From contig NZ_CP062167.1 of NCBI RefSeq assembly GCF_014844055.1, positions 3,323,501 to 3,387,500 of the forward strand: DNA of 64,000 nt, read 5' to 3'. The notes below the pieces were generated by a model that made no database searches, had not been told where the DNA came from, and saw only the letters and a list, made by a program, of their open reading frames with translations. The position numbers were made by a program, and so were the translations under genes. Source of the stretch: Aureimonas sp. OT7. Lineage in GTDB: Bacteria; Pseudomonadota; Alphaproteobacteria; Rhizobiales; Rhizobiaceae. Below, one piece after another: positions 17,932 to 27,023 of the stretch. How positions within the stretch are numbered: the first letter of the stretch is position 1; each line of letters starts with the position of its first letter.

Positions 17932-19419
17932 TCAGTGGGCGAACCAGACCGCTTTCAGGTCCGTGTACTTGTCCATGGCATGAAGGGACTTGTCGCGTCC
18001 GAAGCCCGACTGCTTGAAACCACCGAAAGGCACGGCAAGCGATCCGCGGTCGAAGCAGTTTACCCAGACGACGCCGGCCCGCATTGCCTTGGCCGCGCGG
18101 TGCGCGTTCCTGAGCGAGCCCGTCCAGACCGCGCCCGCCAGCCCGTAGACCGTATCGTTGGCAACCGTCATCGCCTCGTCCAGGCCGCGAACGGAAATGA
18201 CCGAGAGCACCGGCCCGAATATCTCTTCCCTGGCGATCGTCATGTCGTTGCGAACGCCGTCGAAAATCGTCGGCGCGACATAGAAGCCGCCCGTCTCGTT
18301 GCGCACCCTGCCGCCCCCGATCAGCGCCTTGGCGCCATCCCGCTGGCCGGCATCGATGTAGCCGAGAACCCGCTCCATCTGCTCCTGGCTCACCATCGAG
18401 CCCATGCGCGTCGATGTATCGAGCGGATCGCCGGGCGCGAAATTGAGTGCCTGCGCAGCGATCCGGTCCAGAAGGCTGTCGCGCACGGCCTCGTCCACGA
18501 TCAGGCGCGAACCCGCGTTACAGACCTGGCCTGTATTGGCAAAGATCCCAGCGGCGATACCGGCAGCGGCTGCGTCCAGATCGTCGCAATCCGCCAGCAC
18601 GATCTGCGGAGATTTGCCGCCGAGTTCGAGGCCGATGCGCTTGATGTTCGAGCTGCCTGAATACTGCATGAAATACTTGCCTACTTCCGTCGAACCCGTG
18701 AACCCGATGCAGTCGACGTCCATGTGCAGGCCAAGCGCCTTGCCCGCGATATGACCGAGACCCGGCACGACATTCAGCACGCCGGCCGGCATACCCGCCT
18801 CGATCGCCAGCTCGCCGAATTTCAGCGCGGTGAAGGGCGACTGCTCCGCAGGCTTGAGGATGACCGAGTTACCTGTCGCAAGGGCCGGACCGAGCTTCCA
18901 GGCAGCCATCGACATCGGGTAGTTCCAGGGAACGACGGCGGCGACGACGCCGAGCGGTTCGCGCAGCACCAGGGTGGTCATGTCATGGGCCGTCGCGGCG
19001 ACCTCGCCATAGACCTTGTCGATCGCCTCGGCGTACCAGGCGATGCAATTGGCGGCGCTGACGACATCTCCATTGTAGGCATTCGCTATGGGCTTGCCGA
19101 CGTTGAGTGTCTCCAGAAGGGCAAGCTCTTCGCGGTTCTGCAGGATCAGTTCGGCGAAGCGCAGCAGAATCCGCCGCCGATCCGCCGGGTTCATCCGCGA
19201 CCAGACACCACTTTCGAACGCGGCCCGCGCACTCTGCACGGCGCGGTCGACGTCACGCTCATTGCAGGAAGCGACGTCCGTCAGGAGGCGGCCATCGCCG
19301 GGATAGACGCAGGCGAACGTCTCGCCCGACAGGCTGTCAACGTAACGGCCATCGATAAATGGCCTGTTGGGAAGGGCAACGGCGGAGGCGCGTGCATGCC
19401 AGTCGATATCGTGCAGCAT
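17932..19419 (-). CDS. NAD(P)-dependent aldehyde dehydrogenase (betaine/aminoaldehyde type)
   Basis: 495-residue aldehyde dehydrogenase. Catalytic Cys lies in NTGQVCNAGSR, general-base Glu in LELGGKSPQIV, and the NAD site has GFTGSTEVG. The overall pattern resembles gamma-aminobutyraldehyde and betaine aldehyde dehydrogenases. The start at 19419 follows an AGG 8 bases upstream and gives a normal N terminus (MLHDIDWHAR..); reading frame upstream of it is non-coding-like. It would oxidise the aldehyde made by the adjacent aminotransferase. Confidence 0.92.
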   Translation of the reverse strand: MLHDIDWHARASAVALPNRPFIDGRYVDSLSGETFACVYPGDGRLLTDVASCNERDVDRAVQSARAAFESGVWSRMNPADRRRILLRFAELILQNREELALLETLNVGKPIANAYNGDVVSAANCIAWYAEAIDKVYGEVAATAHDMTTLVLREPLGVVAAVVPWNYPMSMAAWKLGPALATGNSVILKPAEQSPFTALKFGELAIEAGMPAGVLNVVPGLGHIAGKALGLHMDVDCIGFTGSTEVGKYFMQYSGSSNIKRIGLELGGKSPQIVLADCDDLDAAAAGIAAGIFANTGQVCNAGSRLIVDEAVRDSLLDRIAAQALNFAPGDPLDTSTRMGSMVSQEQMERVLGYIDAGQRDGAKALIGGGRVRNETGGFYVAPTIFDGVRNDMTIAREEIFGPVLSVISVRGLDEAMTVANDTVYGLAGAVWTGSLRNAHRAAKAMRAGVVWVNCFDRGSLAVPFGGFKQSGFGRDKSLHAMDKYTDLKAVWFAH

Positions 19420-19453
19420 GTTGAAACCTGTGTGCTTGAGGATTTTGAACCCG

Positions 19454-20845
19454 CTAGACAGCGGCCGGAACTCTTGCGTGCAGGCCGTGCGCAGCGCCGA
19501 CTTCGCTGATCGCCCGGCGCATGATCGCCACCATGTCGTCGATCTGTTCTCGCGTGATGATGAGCGGCGGAGACAGGACGCAAAGATCGCCGAGCGGACG
19601 AACGATGAGCCCCAGCTCGAAGCAGCGGTTGTCGATCTCCAGCGTAAAGGCCTTGTCGTCGGCATTGCCGTCCGCACGGGTCGGATCCAGAAGGCACTGA
19701 ACACAGCCCATGAGCCCGACCGATCGAGTCTCGGCAACGCCGGGCAGATCGCGCAGGGACGCAAGAGCCTGTGCGAAATACGGCGCCATGGCGCGGGCGC
19801 GGACCACCACGTCCTCGCGCTCCATCAACTCGATGTTGGCGAGCGCGGCGGCGCAGGCCACTGGCTGGTTGGTGTAGGTGTAGCCGTTGGTGAAATAGCT
19901 TCCCCCGGCCTTGTCGCCTGAAACGCGCTCCAGCACCTTTTCGGATATGGCCATGCCACCCAGCGGCACGTAGCCGGAGGTCACACCCTTGGCAAAGGTG
20001 ATGATGTCCGGAACGACGTCGAAAACGCTTTCGGAAGCGAACCATTCGCCGCATCGACCGAACGCCGTCACGACCTCGTCCGAAATGTAGAGGATATCGT
20101 GGGCCTCGCAGATCGCCTTGAACCTGGCATGGTAGCCCTTTGGGGGTATGATGACGCCGCCCGATGCCAGAACCGGCTCGGCAAGAAAGGCGGCGATGGT
20201 GTCGGGGCCGAGAGCCTCGATCCGGTCCTCGAACTCCTGGACGAGATCGTCGAGGAACGCCTCTTGCGTACGGTTGCCTGCGTGTCGCGGGTTGGGGCTC
20301 GACAGGAACGAGATCCGTTCGTCCGCGATATCGAAGTTCGGCCAGTTGCCCGTGCGGCCGGTGCAGGCGGCGGCCAGGGCCGTAGATCCATGATAACCGT
20401 CATAGCGCACGATGATGCGCTTCTTCTGCGGGCGCCCCTGGACGTTGTTGTAGAACTCGCTGAAGCGCAGGGCACTGTCGACCGCCGTCGAGCCGCCCGT
20501 CGTAAAGAATATCCGGTTCAGATCACCGGGAGTCAGCTCGGCGATCCTGGCGGCCAGCCGAGCCGCCGGGCTTGTCGCCATGTACCAGGGTGAAGCGTAA
20601 GGCAGCACCATTGCCTGATGCGCTATGGCGTCTACGATCTCGCGCCGGCCGTATCCCACCTGGGCACACCACATGCCGGCGGGTCCGTCGATGAGGCGGC
20701 GGCCATCATCCGCATAGACATAGATGCCGTCTGCATGAGTAAGGATCGGTTGAGATGTCTGGCCCAGCAAAGCCATGTCCTGAGCCGGAAGCATCACGTT
20801 CCGGCTCAATGCCTTTTTGATCGGTGCAGCCGAGTTTTCAGACAT
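19454..20845 (-). CDS. Class III PLP aminotransferase (putrescine/omega-amino acid type)
   Basis: 463-residue fold-type I aminotransferase. The cofactor lysine is in ITFAKGVTSGY, preceded by DEVVTAFGRCGEWF; GPAGMWCAQVGYG and YDGYHGSTALAA are characteristic of the putrescine/beta-alanine:pyruvate transaminase group. It transfers a terminal amino group from an amine or omega-amino acid to pyruvate or another oxo acid, giving an aldehyde. ATG 20845 follows GAGGAG. It is the first gene of the leftward operon and is divergent from the thiolase; a palindromic operator lies 93 bases upstream. Confidence 0.92.
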   Translation of the reverse strand: MSENSAAPIKKALSRNVMLPAQDMALLGQTSQPILTHADGIYVYADDGRRLIDGPAGMWCAQVGYGRREIVDAIAHQAMVLPYASPWYMATSPAARLAARIAELTPGDLNRIFFTTGGSTAVDSALRFSEFYNNVQGRPQKKRIIVRYDGYHGSTALAAACTGRTGNWPNFDIADERISFLSSPNPRHAGNRTQEAFLDDLVQEFEDRIEALGPDTIAAFLAEPVLASGGVIIPPKGYHARFKAICEAHDILYISDEVVTAFGRCGEWFASESVFDVVPDIITFAKGVTSGYVPLGGMAISEKVLERVSGDKAGGSYFTNGYTYTNQPVACAAALANIELMEREDVVVRARAMAPYFAQALASLRDLPGVAETRSVGLMGCVQCLLDPTRADGNADDKAFTLEIDNRCFELGLIVRPLGDLCVLSPPLIITREQIDDMVAIMRRAISEVGAAHGLHARVPAAV

Positions 20846-20938
20846 CACTCACTCCTCGCTCATGCGGCAGGCCCGGTGCGGTCGCCTGCCACAGCCCCTA
20901 AGCCAGTAATGACGAACAGGAATGAACATGTCAACATT

Positions 20939-20958
20939 CTGATTGCCCAATCAATCAG
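20939..20958. promoter_or_regulatory. Palindromic operator, site 3 of 3, in a divergent promoter
   Basis: CTGATTG-N6-CAATCAG, perfect 7-base arms, between the aminotransferase (leftward) and thiolase (rightward) genes. On the minus strand TTGACA (20929-20934) follows with a 17-base spacer to CATTAC. Same spacing and flank as site 2. Confidence 0.65.
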
Positions 20959-21039
20959 AGAACTATTGCGGCACACTGTTCCGCGTGGTTAGGATAGCGA
21001 TCTGAAACGTCACGAAGGGGCCCGGGGGAAGGTGCCGAC

Positions 21040-22305
21040 GTGGCCAGCCCCCGAGGGAACAGGATTGTCGTACATGACGCAGCCGTTCACATGCCTATGA
21101 CCAGGGGCGCCTGGATCGTCGACGGAACGCGAACGCCGTTCGGAAGGTTTGGTGGAGCCTTCGCGCATATGCGCGCCGACGACCTTGCGGCGATTCCGAT
21201 TGCTGAGCTTGTCCGGAGAAACACTTGGCTCGACCCCGCGCAGGTCGACGACGTCATCTATGGCTGCGTGAACCAGGCTGGAGAAGACAATCGCAACGTC
21301 GCGCGCATGGCTCTTCTTCTGGCGGGCATGCCGGACAGCGTGCCCGGCGTGACGGTCAACCGCCTCTGCGGCTCGGGTCTCGAAGCCCTGGGCCAGGCGG
21401 CCCGGGCCATTCGTTGCGGCGAAGCACGGCTTATCCTGGCCGGCGGGGTAGAGCATATGACCCGATCGCCCTATGTCATGGCGAAGGCCGATCGCGCCTT
21501 CGCGCGGCAGGTCGAGATCGCGGATACGACTATCGGCTGGCGTTTCCCGAACCCGCGCATGGAAGCGCTCTACGGCCTCGACAGCATGCCGCAGACCGCC
21601 GACAACGTGGCACGCCAGTTCGGCGTATCGCGCGCCGACCAGGATGCGTTCGCGCTTCGCAGCCAGGACCGTTGGGCAGCGGCGCAGGCTGCGGGCCGCC
21701 ACTTGGACGATATCGTCCCGGTTCCCCTGCCCGTCAAGGAACCATCGGTGATCGACACGGACGAACATCCCCGGCCGACGACGACCGCCCAGCGGCTTGC
21801 CGCGCTCAAGGCCATCAACGGCGATGACGCCAGTGTGACGGCCGGCAACGCGGCCGGAATCAACGATGGCTCCGCAGCGCTTCTGCTTGCCTCCGACGAA
21901 GCCGTAGAGCAATGGAGCTTGCCGGTGCGCGTGCGGGTCAAAAGCATGGCAGTTGCAGGCGTTGCCCCCAGCATCATGGGCTACGGGCCCGTACCCGCCG
22001 TCAAGCGGCTTCTGGGCCGCGCCGGGCTGACGATCCACGACATGGACGTCATCGAGCTCAACGAGGCATTTGCCGCACAGGCCCTGGCCGTTACGCGCGG
22101 GCTCGGCCTGCCCGACGACGCGGAGCACGTCAACCCGAATGGCGGGGCGATTGCCGTTGGGCATCCCCTGGGTGCCTCCGGGGCGCGACTGGCGCTGGCA
22201 GCAGCGCGCGAGCTGGAGCGAAGAGATGGGCGATATGGCCTGTGCACCATGTGCATCGGCGTTGGCCAGGGCATCGCCCTTCTTCTGGAAAGGACACGCG
22301 CTTGA
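21040..22305 (+). CDS. Acetyl-CoA acetyltransferase / 3-oxoacyl-CoA thiolase
   Basis: Thiolase of up to 421 residues. The nucleophilic Cys is in [12 protein letters not shown], the catalytic His in [16 protein letters not shown] and the second Cys in [10 protein letters not shown]. Motifs such as [15 protein letters not shown] match beta-ketoadipyl-CoA/3-oxoacyl-CoA thiolases. It cleaves a 3-oxoacyl-CoA to acetyl-CoA and a shortened acyl-CoA. GTG 21040 is kept because GGGGAAGG lies 7 bases upstream, but the family usually begins near ATG 21091 or 21097, which lack a visible ribosome binding site. The next gene starts at a TTG overlapping this stop. Confidence 0.92.
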   Translation: MASPRGNRIVVHDAAVHMPMTRGAWIVDGTRTPFGRFGGAFAHMRADDLAAIPIAELVRRNTWLDPAQVDDVIYGCVNQAGEDNRNVARMALLLAGMPDSVPGVTVNRLCGSGLEALGQAARAIRCGEARLILAGGVEHMTRSPYVMAKADRAFARQVEIADTTIGWRFPNPRMEALYGLDSMPQTADNVARQFGVSRADQDAFALRSQDRWAAAQAAGRHLDDIVPVPLPVKEPSVIDTDEHPRPTTTAQRLAALKAINGDDASVTAGNAAGINDGSAALLLASDEAVEQWSLPVRVRVKSMAVAGVAPSIMGYGPVPAVKRLLGRAGLTIHDMDVIELNEAFAAQALAVTRGLGLPDDAEHVNPNGGAIAVGHPLGASGARLALAAARELERRDGRYGLCTMCIGVGQGIALLLERTRA

Positions 22306-24260
22306 CCGCATCTCTCGTCACCCGTGACGACAGGGACGGCGTAGCCGTTCTGACGATCGACAACCCGCCGGTCAACGCGCTGGGCCAGGCCGTGCGCCGG
22401 CAACTGCTTGCCGCCGTGCAGGATATCGAAGCCGATAGCACCATCGAGGTGGTTGTCCTAACCGGGCAAGGCCGCTATTTCGTTGGCGGAGCGGATATCC
22501 GGGAATTCGATCATCAGCCGGAAGAACCCCATCTTCCGGACGTCATCGATGCGATCGACCGGTCCAGCAAGCCATGGATCGCGGCCGTGAATGGATCTGC
22601 CATCGGTGGTGGGGCCGAACTGGCCCTTGGCTGTCATTACCGCGTCTTGCTTGCGGGCGCGACGATATCGCTGCCGGAAACACAGCTTGGGATCATACCG
22701 GGCGCGGGCGGAACACAGCGGTTGCCAAGATTGATCGGTGTGGAGGCCGCCGTGGACGTCGTGACGTCTGGCCGAAGCATCAAGTCCCACGAGGCGATTG
22801 CTCTCGGCCTTGTAGACCATATTGCAACGGCGGGCTTTCTGGGCGAGGTGCTCGCATTCGCTGCAGAACGCCTTGATGCGGCCTTGCCCGTCAGATCCTC
22901 CATGCGGCCCGTTTCCGATCCGGGCCCGGGCATATGGGCGGAGATCGAGAAGCGTATCGCAAAAACCTCTTCGGGCAACCGTGCCCCGGCCATGGCCATG
23001 GAGGCCATCCGCGAGGGGGTCCGCTCGGGATTCGCGGTCGGCAGCGCCCATGAACGCGACGCTTTCCTGCGCCTACGCCAATCGCCGGAGGCGGCCGCGT
23101 TGCGTCATCTATTCTTTGCCGAGCGCAGCGCGCGCCGATCACGAAAAACCGTCGATGAAGCGCGAAAGTCCCTTGGATCGATCGGTGTCGTCGGTGGCGG
23201 CACCATGGGCAGCGGCATTGCGGCTGCACTGGCGATTGCCGGTCTGCCCGTCATCCTGGCCGAAACGAACGTGGATCGTCTTGACGACGCCATGTCGCGA
23301 GTCGGGGCTGTGCTGGCGTCGGCCGCCAAACGCGAAGCTATCGATGCCGAAAAGGCAAAGGAACGCCTGGCCCGGGTGTCCGGAGCGGTTTCGGTGGCGG
23401 CGATGGCTGATTGCAATCTCGTGATCGAGGCCGTCTTCGAAGATCTGGACTTGAAGAAATCGGTCTTCTCGGCCCTTGCAGGACACTGCAAGCCGGATGC
23501 CATCCTGGCAACGAACACCTCCTATCTGAACCCGGAAGAGATTGTGGAGGGCCTGCCGGGGGCCGACCGGTTCATCGCGCTTCATTTCTTCAGCCCGGCT
23601 CATGTGATGAAACTGCTGGAGGTCATACCGCTTGAGAACAGCTCCGGGCAGACGCTGACAAGCTGCCTCGACCTTGCCGGCGTACTTGGCAAAGTGGCCA
23701 TCCTGTGCGGCAATATGGAGGGCTTCATCGGCAACCGGATGCTCCGGCGCTATCGGGCCGGAGCCGAACGACTGCTGCTGGACGGCTATACGCCGGCAGA
23801 GGTGGATGGCGCCATGCGCAGCTTCGGTTTCAAGATGGGGCCGTTCGAGGCACAGGATCTTTCCGGGCTCGACATAGCCTTCAGAGCCAATCAGCTGATG
23901 CGAAACCTCGGCAGGCCGCAGCCGATGTCGTTGGCGGACAGGCTGGCATCGAAGGGGCGCTTCGGCCAGAAAAGCCGCGCCGGCTGGTACGATTACGAGG
24001 ACGGCAGCCGCACGCCCCTGGCATCGGCGGATGTCGCAGAACTCATCCGGTCGCAACGGTCGGCGGCAGCCGGCCGCACTATTGGCGATGTCGTCGAGTT
24101 TCTTCTCAGTGAGATGGTGGATGAGGGGGAAAAGCTTCTGGCCAGCAAGGTCGCGGCCCGGGCATCCGATATCGATCTCGTTCAGGTGCACGGGTTTGGC
24201 TTCCCTCGCACAAAGGGTGGGCCGATGCACCATGCCACCAGCCGCGGTCGGCCCGACTGA
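22302..24260 (+). CDS. Bifunctional enoyl-CoA hydratase / 3-hydroxyacyl-CoA dehydrogenase
   Basis: 652-residue FadB/FadJ-type multifunctional enzyme, shorter than FadB. N-terminal crotonase domain (about 1-190) with [10 protein letters not shown], the oxyanion-hole [11 protein letters not shown] and [13 protein letters not shown]. The NAD-binding domain begins near 285 with [17 protein letters not shown], and the C-terminal dehydrogenase domain contains [19 protein letters not shown] and [12 protein letters not shown]. It hydrates an enoyl-CoA and oxidises the 3-hydroxyacyl-CoA, supplying the thiolase. The only fitting start is TTG 22302, preceded by GGAAAGG at 7 bases and overlapping the thiolase stop (TTGA), so translation is coupled. 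Confidence 0.92.
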   Translation: MTASLVTRDDRDGVAVLTIDNPPVNALGQAVRRQLLAAVQDIEADSTIEVVVLTGQGRYFVGGADIREFDHQPEEPHLPDVIDAIDRSSKPWIAAVNGSAIGGGAELALGCHYRVLLAGATISLPETQLGIIPGAGGTQRLPRLIGVEAAVDVVTSGRSIKSHEAIALGLVDHIATAGFLGEVLAFAAERLDAALPVRSSMRPVSDPGPGIWAEIEKRIAKTSSGNRAPAMAMEAIREGVRSGFAVGSAHERDAFLRLRQSPEAAALRHLFFAERSARRSRKTVDEARKSLGSIGVVGGGTMGSGIAAALAIAGLPVILAETNVDRLDDAMSRVGAVLASAAKREAIDAEKAKERLARVSGAVSVAAMADCNLVIEAVFEDLDLKKSVFSALAGHCKPDAILATNTSYLNPEEIVEGLPGADRFIALHFFSPAHVMKLLEVIPLENSSGQTLTSCLDLAGVLGKVAILCGNMEGFIGNRMLRRYRAGAERLLLDGYTPAEVDGAMRSFGFKMGPFEAQDLSGLDIAFRANQLMRNLGRPQPMSLADRLASKGRFGQKSRAGWYDYEDGSRTPLASADVAELIRSQRSAAAGRTIGDVVEFLLSEMVDEGEKLLASKVAARASDIDLVQVHGFGFPRTKGGPMHHATSRGRPD

Positions 24261-24522
24261 TCGATCGAAGCGGACAGGCCAGACCTGAACCTGACGGATG
24301 CACAGCGATCCGGACGATTTACTTGCAGTCTGTCGGCGACCGACCGGAAGGCCATGGCGGTCGTCGCAACATGGAAAAAAACCCGGCGCAGTAGGCATGC
24401 CGAACTCTGGGTCCTAGTCCTGGCGCGGTAGAGCAAGCGGCGCGGACGCACCCTTGACAGCCAAATCAATCTTGCCCACTGTCCACAGCTATATGATTAG
24501 AGCCAATGGGGACGGGCGGCGA

Positions 24523-25230
24523 ATGTCAGATTGCATCGCCATGTCGGACTGGATTCCTGCAGACAATCTGTCGGGCCAGGTGCGGCATTTCCTTCTGCAG
24601 GAATTGACGGCCGGCCGCCTCAAACACGGGGACCGGATCAACGAAGCCGATCTCGCGCGCCGTCTCGGCATCAGTCGCAATCCGATCCGCGAGGCGATAT
24701 CCGCATTGGCCCAGAGCGGGCTTTTGGTTGCCATGCCGCGTCGTGGCGCCTTTCTGCGCAGCTTCACCATCGAGGACGTGGACGACATCTTCTCCTTTCG
24801 TGTCTGCCTTGAATGCTTTGCCGCCCGCCAGGCCGTGGAGCGGCTGACGCCGGCCGACTGCGACGCCTTCGACAGCCTGATCACGCAGATGGAAGAGGCT
24901 GCCGGGCGAAACGACCGGGTGGCCGTCCAGCAGCTCGATCTGAGGTTCCACCGGCGCCTTTGCGAGCTGTCTGGGAACCGGCAGACATTGCGCGCCTACG
25001 ACATGCTCCGCACCGAACTGCAGATGCTGATCGCGGCCGTCGACATGGCCTCCGGCTCGCTGCAGGACTCTGTTCTGTCGCACGTGCCCATCGCAAAGGC
25101 GGTGCGGGCGGGCAAGGCGGATGTCCTCGTGGCGGCGATCGAAACGCACATAGCCTGGCCGTGGCAGCTTGCCCGGCAGCACTATGCCGCCATTCCCGAA
25201 AACCCGCTCCAGGAGCATTGCAATGCGTGA
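24523..25230 (+). CDS. GntR-family regulator with FCD domain
   Basis: About 235 residues. N-terminal winged helix (INEADLARRLGISRNPIREAI, residues ~35-80) followed by an FCD ligand domain with the Asp/His metal positions D..FHRRL, a His in LSHVP and a His in IETHIAW. It probably senses a carboxylic acid. ATG 24523 has GGGCGG upstream; earlier in-frame starts (24493, TTG 24454) exist. It overlaps the transaminase gene by eight bases, so it probably controls that gene. A weak TTGACAG-N6-CAATCTT element lies at 24454-24473 in its promoter. Confidence 0.88.
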   Translation: MSDCIAMSDWIPADNLSGQVRHFLLQELTAGRLKHGDRINEADLARRLGISRNPIREAISALAQSGLLVAMPRRGAFLRSFTIEDVDDIFSFRVCLECFAARQAVERLTPADCDAFDSLITQMEEAAGRNDRVAVQQLDLRFHRRLCELSGNRQTLRAYDMLRTELQMLIAAVDMASGSLQDSVLSHVPIAKAVRAGKADVLVAAIETHIAWPWQLARQHYAAIPENPLQEHCNA

Positions 25231-26161
25231 CGATACAGGGCCCGAACAGGCGTCGGCCGGCATGGCCTATCTGGACGGGCGCTATATGCCCGTGGCGCAC
25301 GCCGCGATCCCGGTGACCGATTATGGCTACCGGCGGTCGGACGTCACCTACGACGTGGTCGGCGTGTGGGGCGGCAACTTCTTCCGCCTCGACGATCACA
25401 TCCATCGCTTCCGCGCCTCCATGAACGCCCTTCGGCTACGGCCGAAGGAGACGGATGACGAGATCGCCGACATCCTCCATCGTCTGGTGGCAACGACCGG
25501 GCTGCGCAACGCCTATGTTGCGATGGACTGCCTGCGGGGTCGGCCCGAGCCGGGGCTGCCACGGCATCCGGCCAATTGCCGCAACTACCTGTCCTGTTAC
25601 GCGGTGCCCTGGATGTCGCTTGCCAATGAAGAGCAGATCGAGAAGGGCCTGCACCTGATCATCCCGGAGCATCTGCGCCGTATCCCGCCGGAGAGCGTAG
25701 AGCCGACGGTGAAGAACTTCCATTGGGGCGACCTGACCGCCGCCCTGTTCCAGGCGCACGACCGGGGCGCCGACACCGCAGCCCTCCTCGACAGCCATGG
25801 CAACGTGACGGAAGGGCCCGGCTGCAACGTCTTCAGCGTCACCAATGGTGTCGTCTCGACACCCGACCGTGGTGGCCTCGACGGCATAACCCGGTTGTCC
25901 GTCCTCGAACTCTGTGCCGAACTCGGCATCCCTTGCGAGGTGCGGCCGGTGTCCGCCGAAGAGCTGCGCGATGCGGACGAGGCCTTCACCTCCACCACGG
26001 CCGGCGGCATCATGCCCGTTTCCCGCGTCGACGAGCGGATCATGGGCAATGGCCGCCCCGGGCCCGTGTCGCGCCGGCTTTACGAGGCGTTCTGGCGCAA
26101 GCGCTCCGAGGGCTGGCACGCCACGCCCGTCAGATACGAAGCCGCCCTGGAACACGCCTGA
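25223..26161 (+). CDS. Fold-type IV aminotransferase resembling (R)-selective amine transaminases
   Basis: 312-residue PLP enzyme of the branched-chain/D-amino acid transaminase fold. Cofactor Lys is in PTVKNFHWGDL. The segment GYRRSDVTYDVVGVWGG with RLDDHI shortly after matches the Arthrobacter-type (R)-amine:pyruvate transaminase (HSDVTY-V--VW) far better than BCAT or D-alanine transaminase; Tyr and Val at the positions that define that group are present, while the His of HVW is Gly here. It would aminate or deaminate a prochiral ketone/amine. AGGAG lies 7 bases before ATG 25223. It overlaps the regulator upstream and the convergent exporter gene downstream. Confidence 0.82.
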   Translation: MRDDTGPEQASAGMAYLDGRYMPVAHAAIPVTDYGYRRSDVTYDVVGVWGGNFFRLDDHIHRFRASMNALRLRPKETDDEIADILHRLVATTGLRNAYVAMDCLRGRPEPGLPRHPANCRNYLSCYAVPWMSLANEEQIEKGLHLIIPEHLRRIPPESVEPTVKNFHWGDLTAALFQAHDRGADTAALLDSHGNVTEGPGCNVFSVTNGVVSTPDRGGLDGITRLSVLELCAELGIPCEVRPVSAEELRDADEAFTSTTAGGIMPVSRVDERIMGNGRPGPVSRRLYEAFWRKRSEGWHATPVRYEAALEHA

Positions 26162-27014
26162 GCCGTCCCCGCCTCAGGACGATGACGAGCACGCCACCAA
26201 TGGCCAGGGCTGCTCCGACGGTGAATTGCAGCGTTGGCCGATCTCCGGCGAGGGCGATGCCCATGGCGACGGTCATCAGCGGCATCAACAGCGTCAAGGG
26301 TACGACGGTGTTGGCATCGTAGGTCTGCAGCAGCCTGAAATAGGCCGTATGGGCGAAGATGGTGACGCCAACGGCGGAAAAGACCAGACATGCGGCAAGC
26401 AGCGGCAGCGACACTTCCATCCGCGCCACGCCATCCCGCTCGAGCGCGAGCGACATGATGGCCAGGACCGGAAATGACAGCGCGTTGACCCAGGCCTGAA
26501 GCCGCAGCGGCGCCATACGGGGCAATGTCTTGACCAGGATGGAGCCGATCGCAAGCGCCGCGGCCGCTATGAACACCAGAAGCAGCCCCCAGGAAACGGC
26601 AAGCTGCTGCGGGTTCCACATGACGATGACGATGCCGCAAAGCGACAGGACGATCCCCACCGTCCTCTTGATGGTCGGCCGCTCGCCCAGCCACAGGACG
26701 GACAGGATCGCCGCCATGGGAATGGCCGTCTGCAGCACGATGGCGGCGGCCGATGGCGTGGCCGTGCGGAACCCCAGGAACAGAAAGCCGAAATGCACGG
26801 CACCGAGGCAAAGCCCCGCCGCCGCAGTCCGCAAAAGCAGGGGCGGCAGCGGCCACAGAAGCCGCGCCAGAAGCAGCGTGACGAGGCCCAGTCGAAGCGC
26901 CGCATAGAGAAGTGGCGGCACCCCCATCCCACCGATGAGGATGACGCCGATGATGTTGTTGCATGCCCATAGGAAGCAGACCGCCACCATCCGGGCAAAA
27001 TCGCGTGGCGACAT
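26130..27014 (-). CDS. EamA/DMT-superfamily membrane transporter
   Basis: 294 residues with about ten hydrophobic segments arranged as two EamA repeats (residues ~10-135 and ~145-285). Signatures AIVLQTAIPMAAIL and VVPLTLLMPLMTVAMG fit RhaT/YdcZ-like exporters of amino acids or metabolites. Its 3' end overlaps the transaminase gene by 32 bases in convergent orientation. It follows the hydantoinase genes closely and may be the last gene of that leftward operon. Substrate unknown. Confidence 0.87.
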   Translation of the reverse strand: MSPRDFARMVAVCFLWACNNIIGVILIGGMGVPPLLYAALRLGLVTLLLARLLWPLPPLLLRTAAAGLCLGAVHFGFLFLGFRTATPSAAAIVLQTAIPMAAILSVLWLGERPTIKRTVGIVLSLCGIVIVMWNPQQLAVSWGLLLVFIAAAALAIGSILVKTLPRMAPLRLQAWVNALSFPVLAIMSLALERDGVARMEVSLPLLAACLVFSAVGVTIFAHTAYFRLLQTYDANTVVPLTLLMPLMTVAMGIALAGDRPTLQFTVGAALAIGGVLVIVLRRGRLRRVPGRLRI

Positions 27015-27023
27015 GATAGAGGT

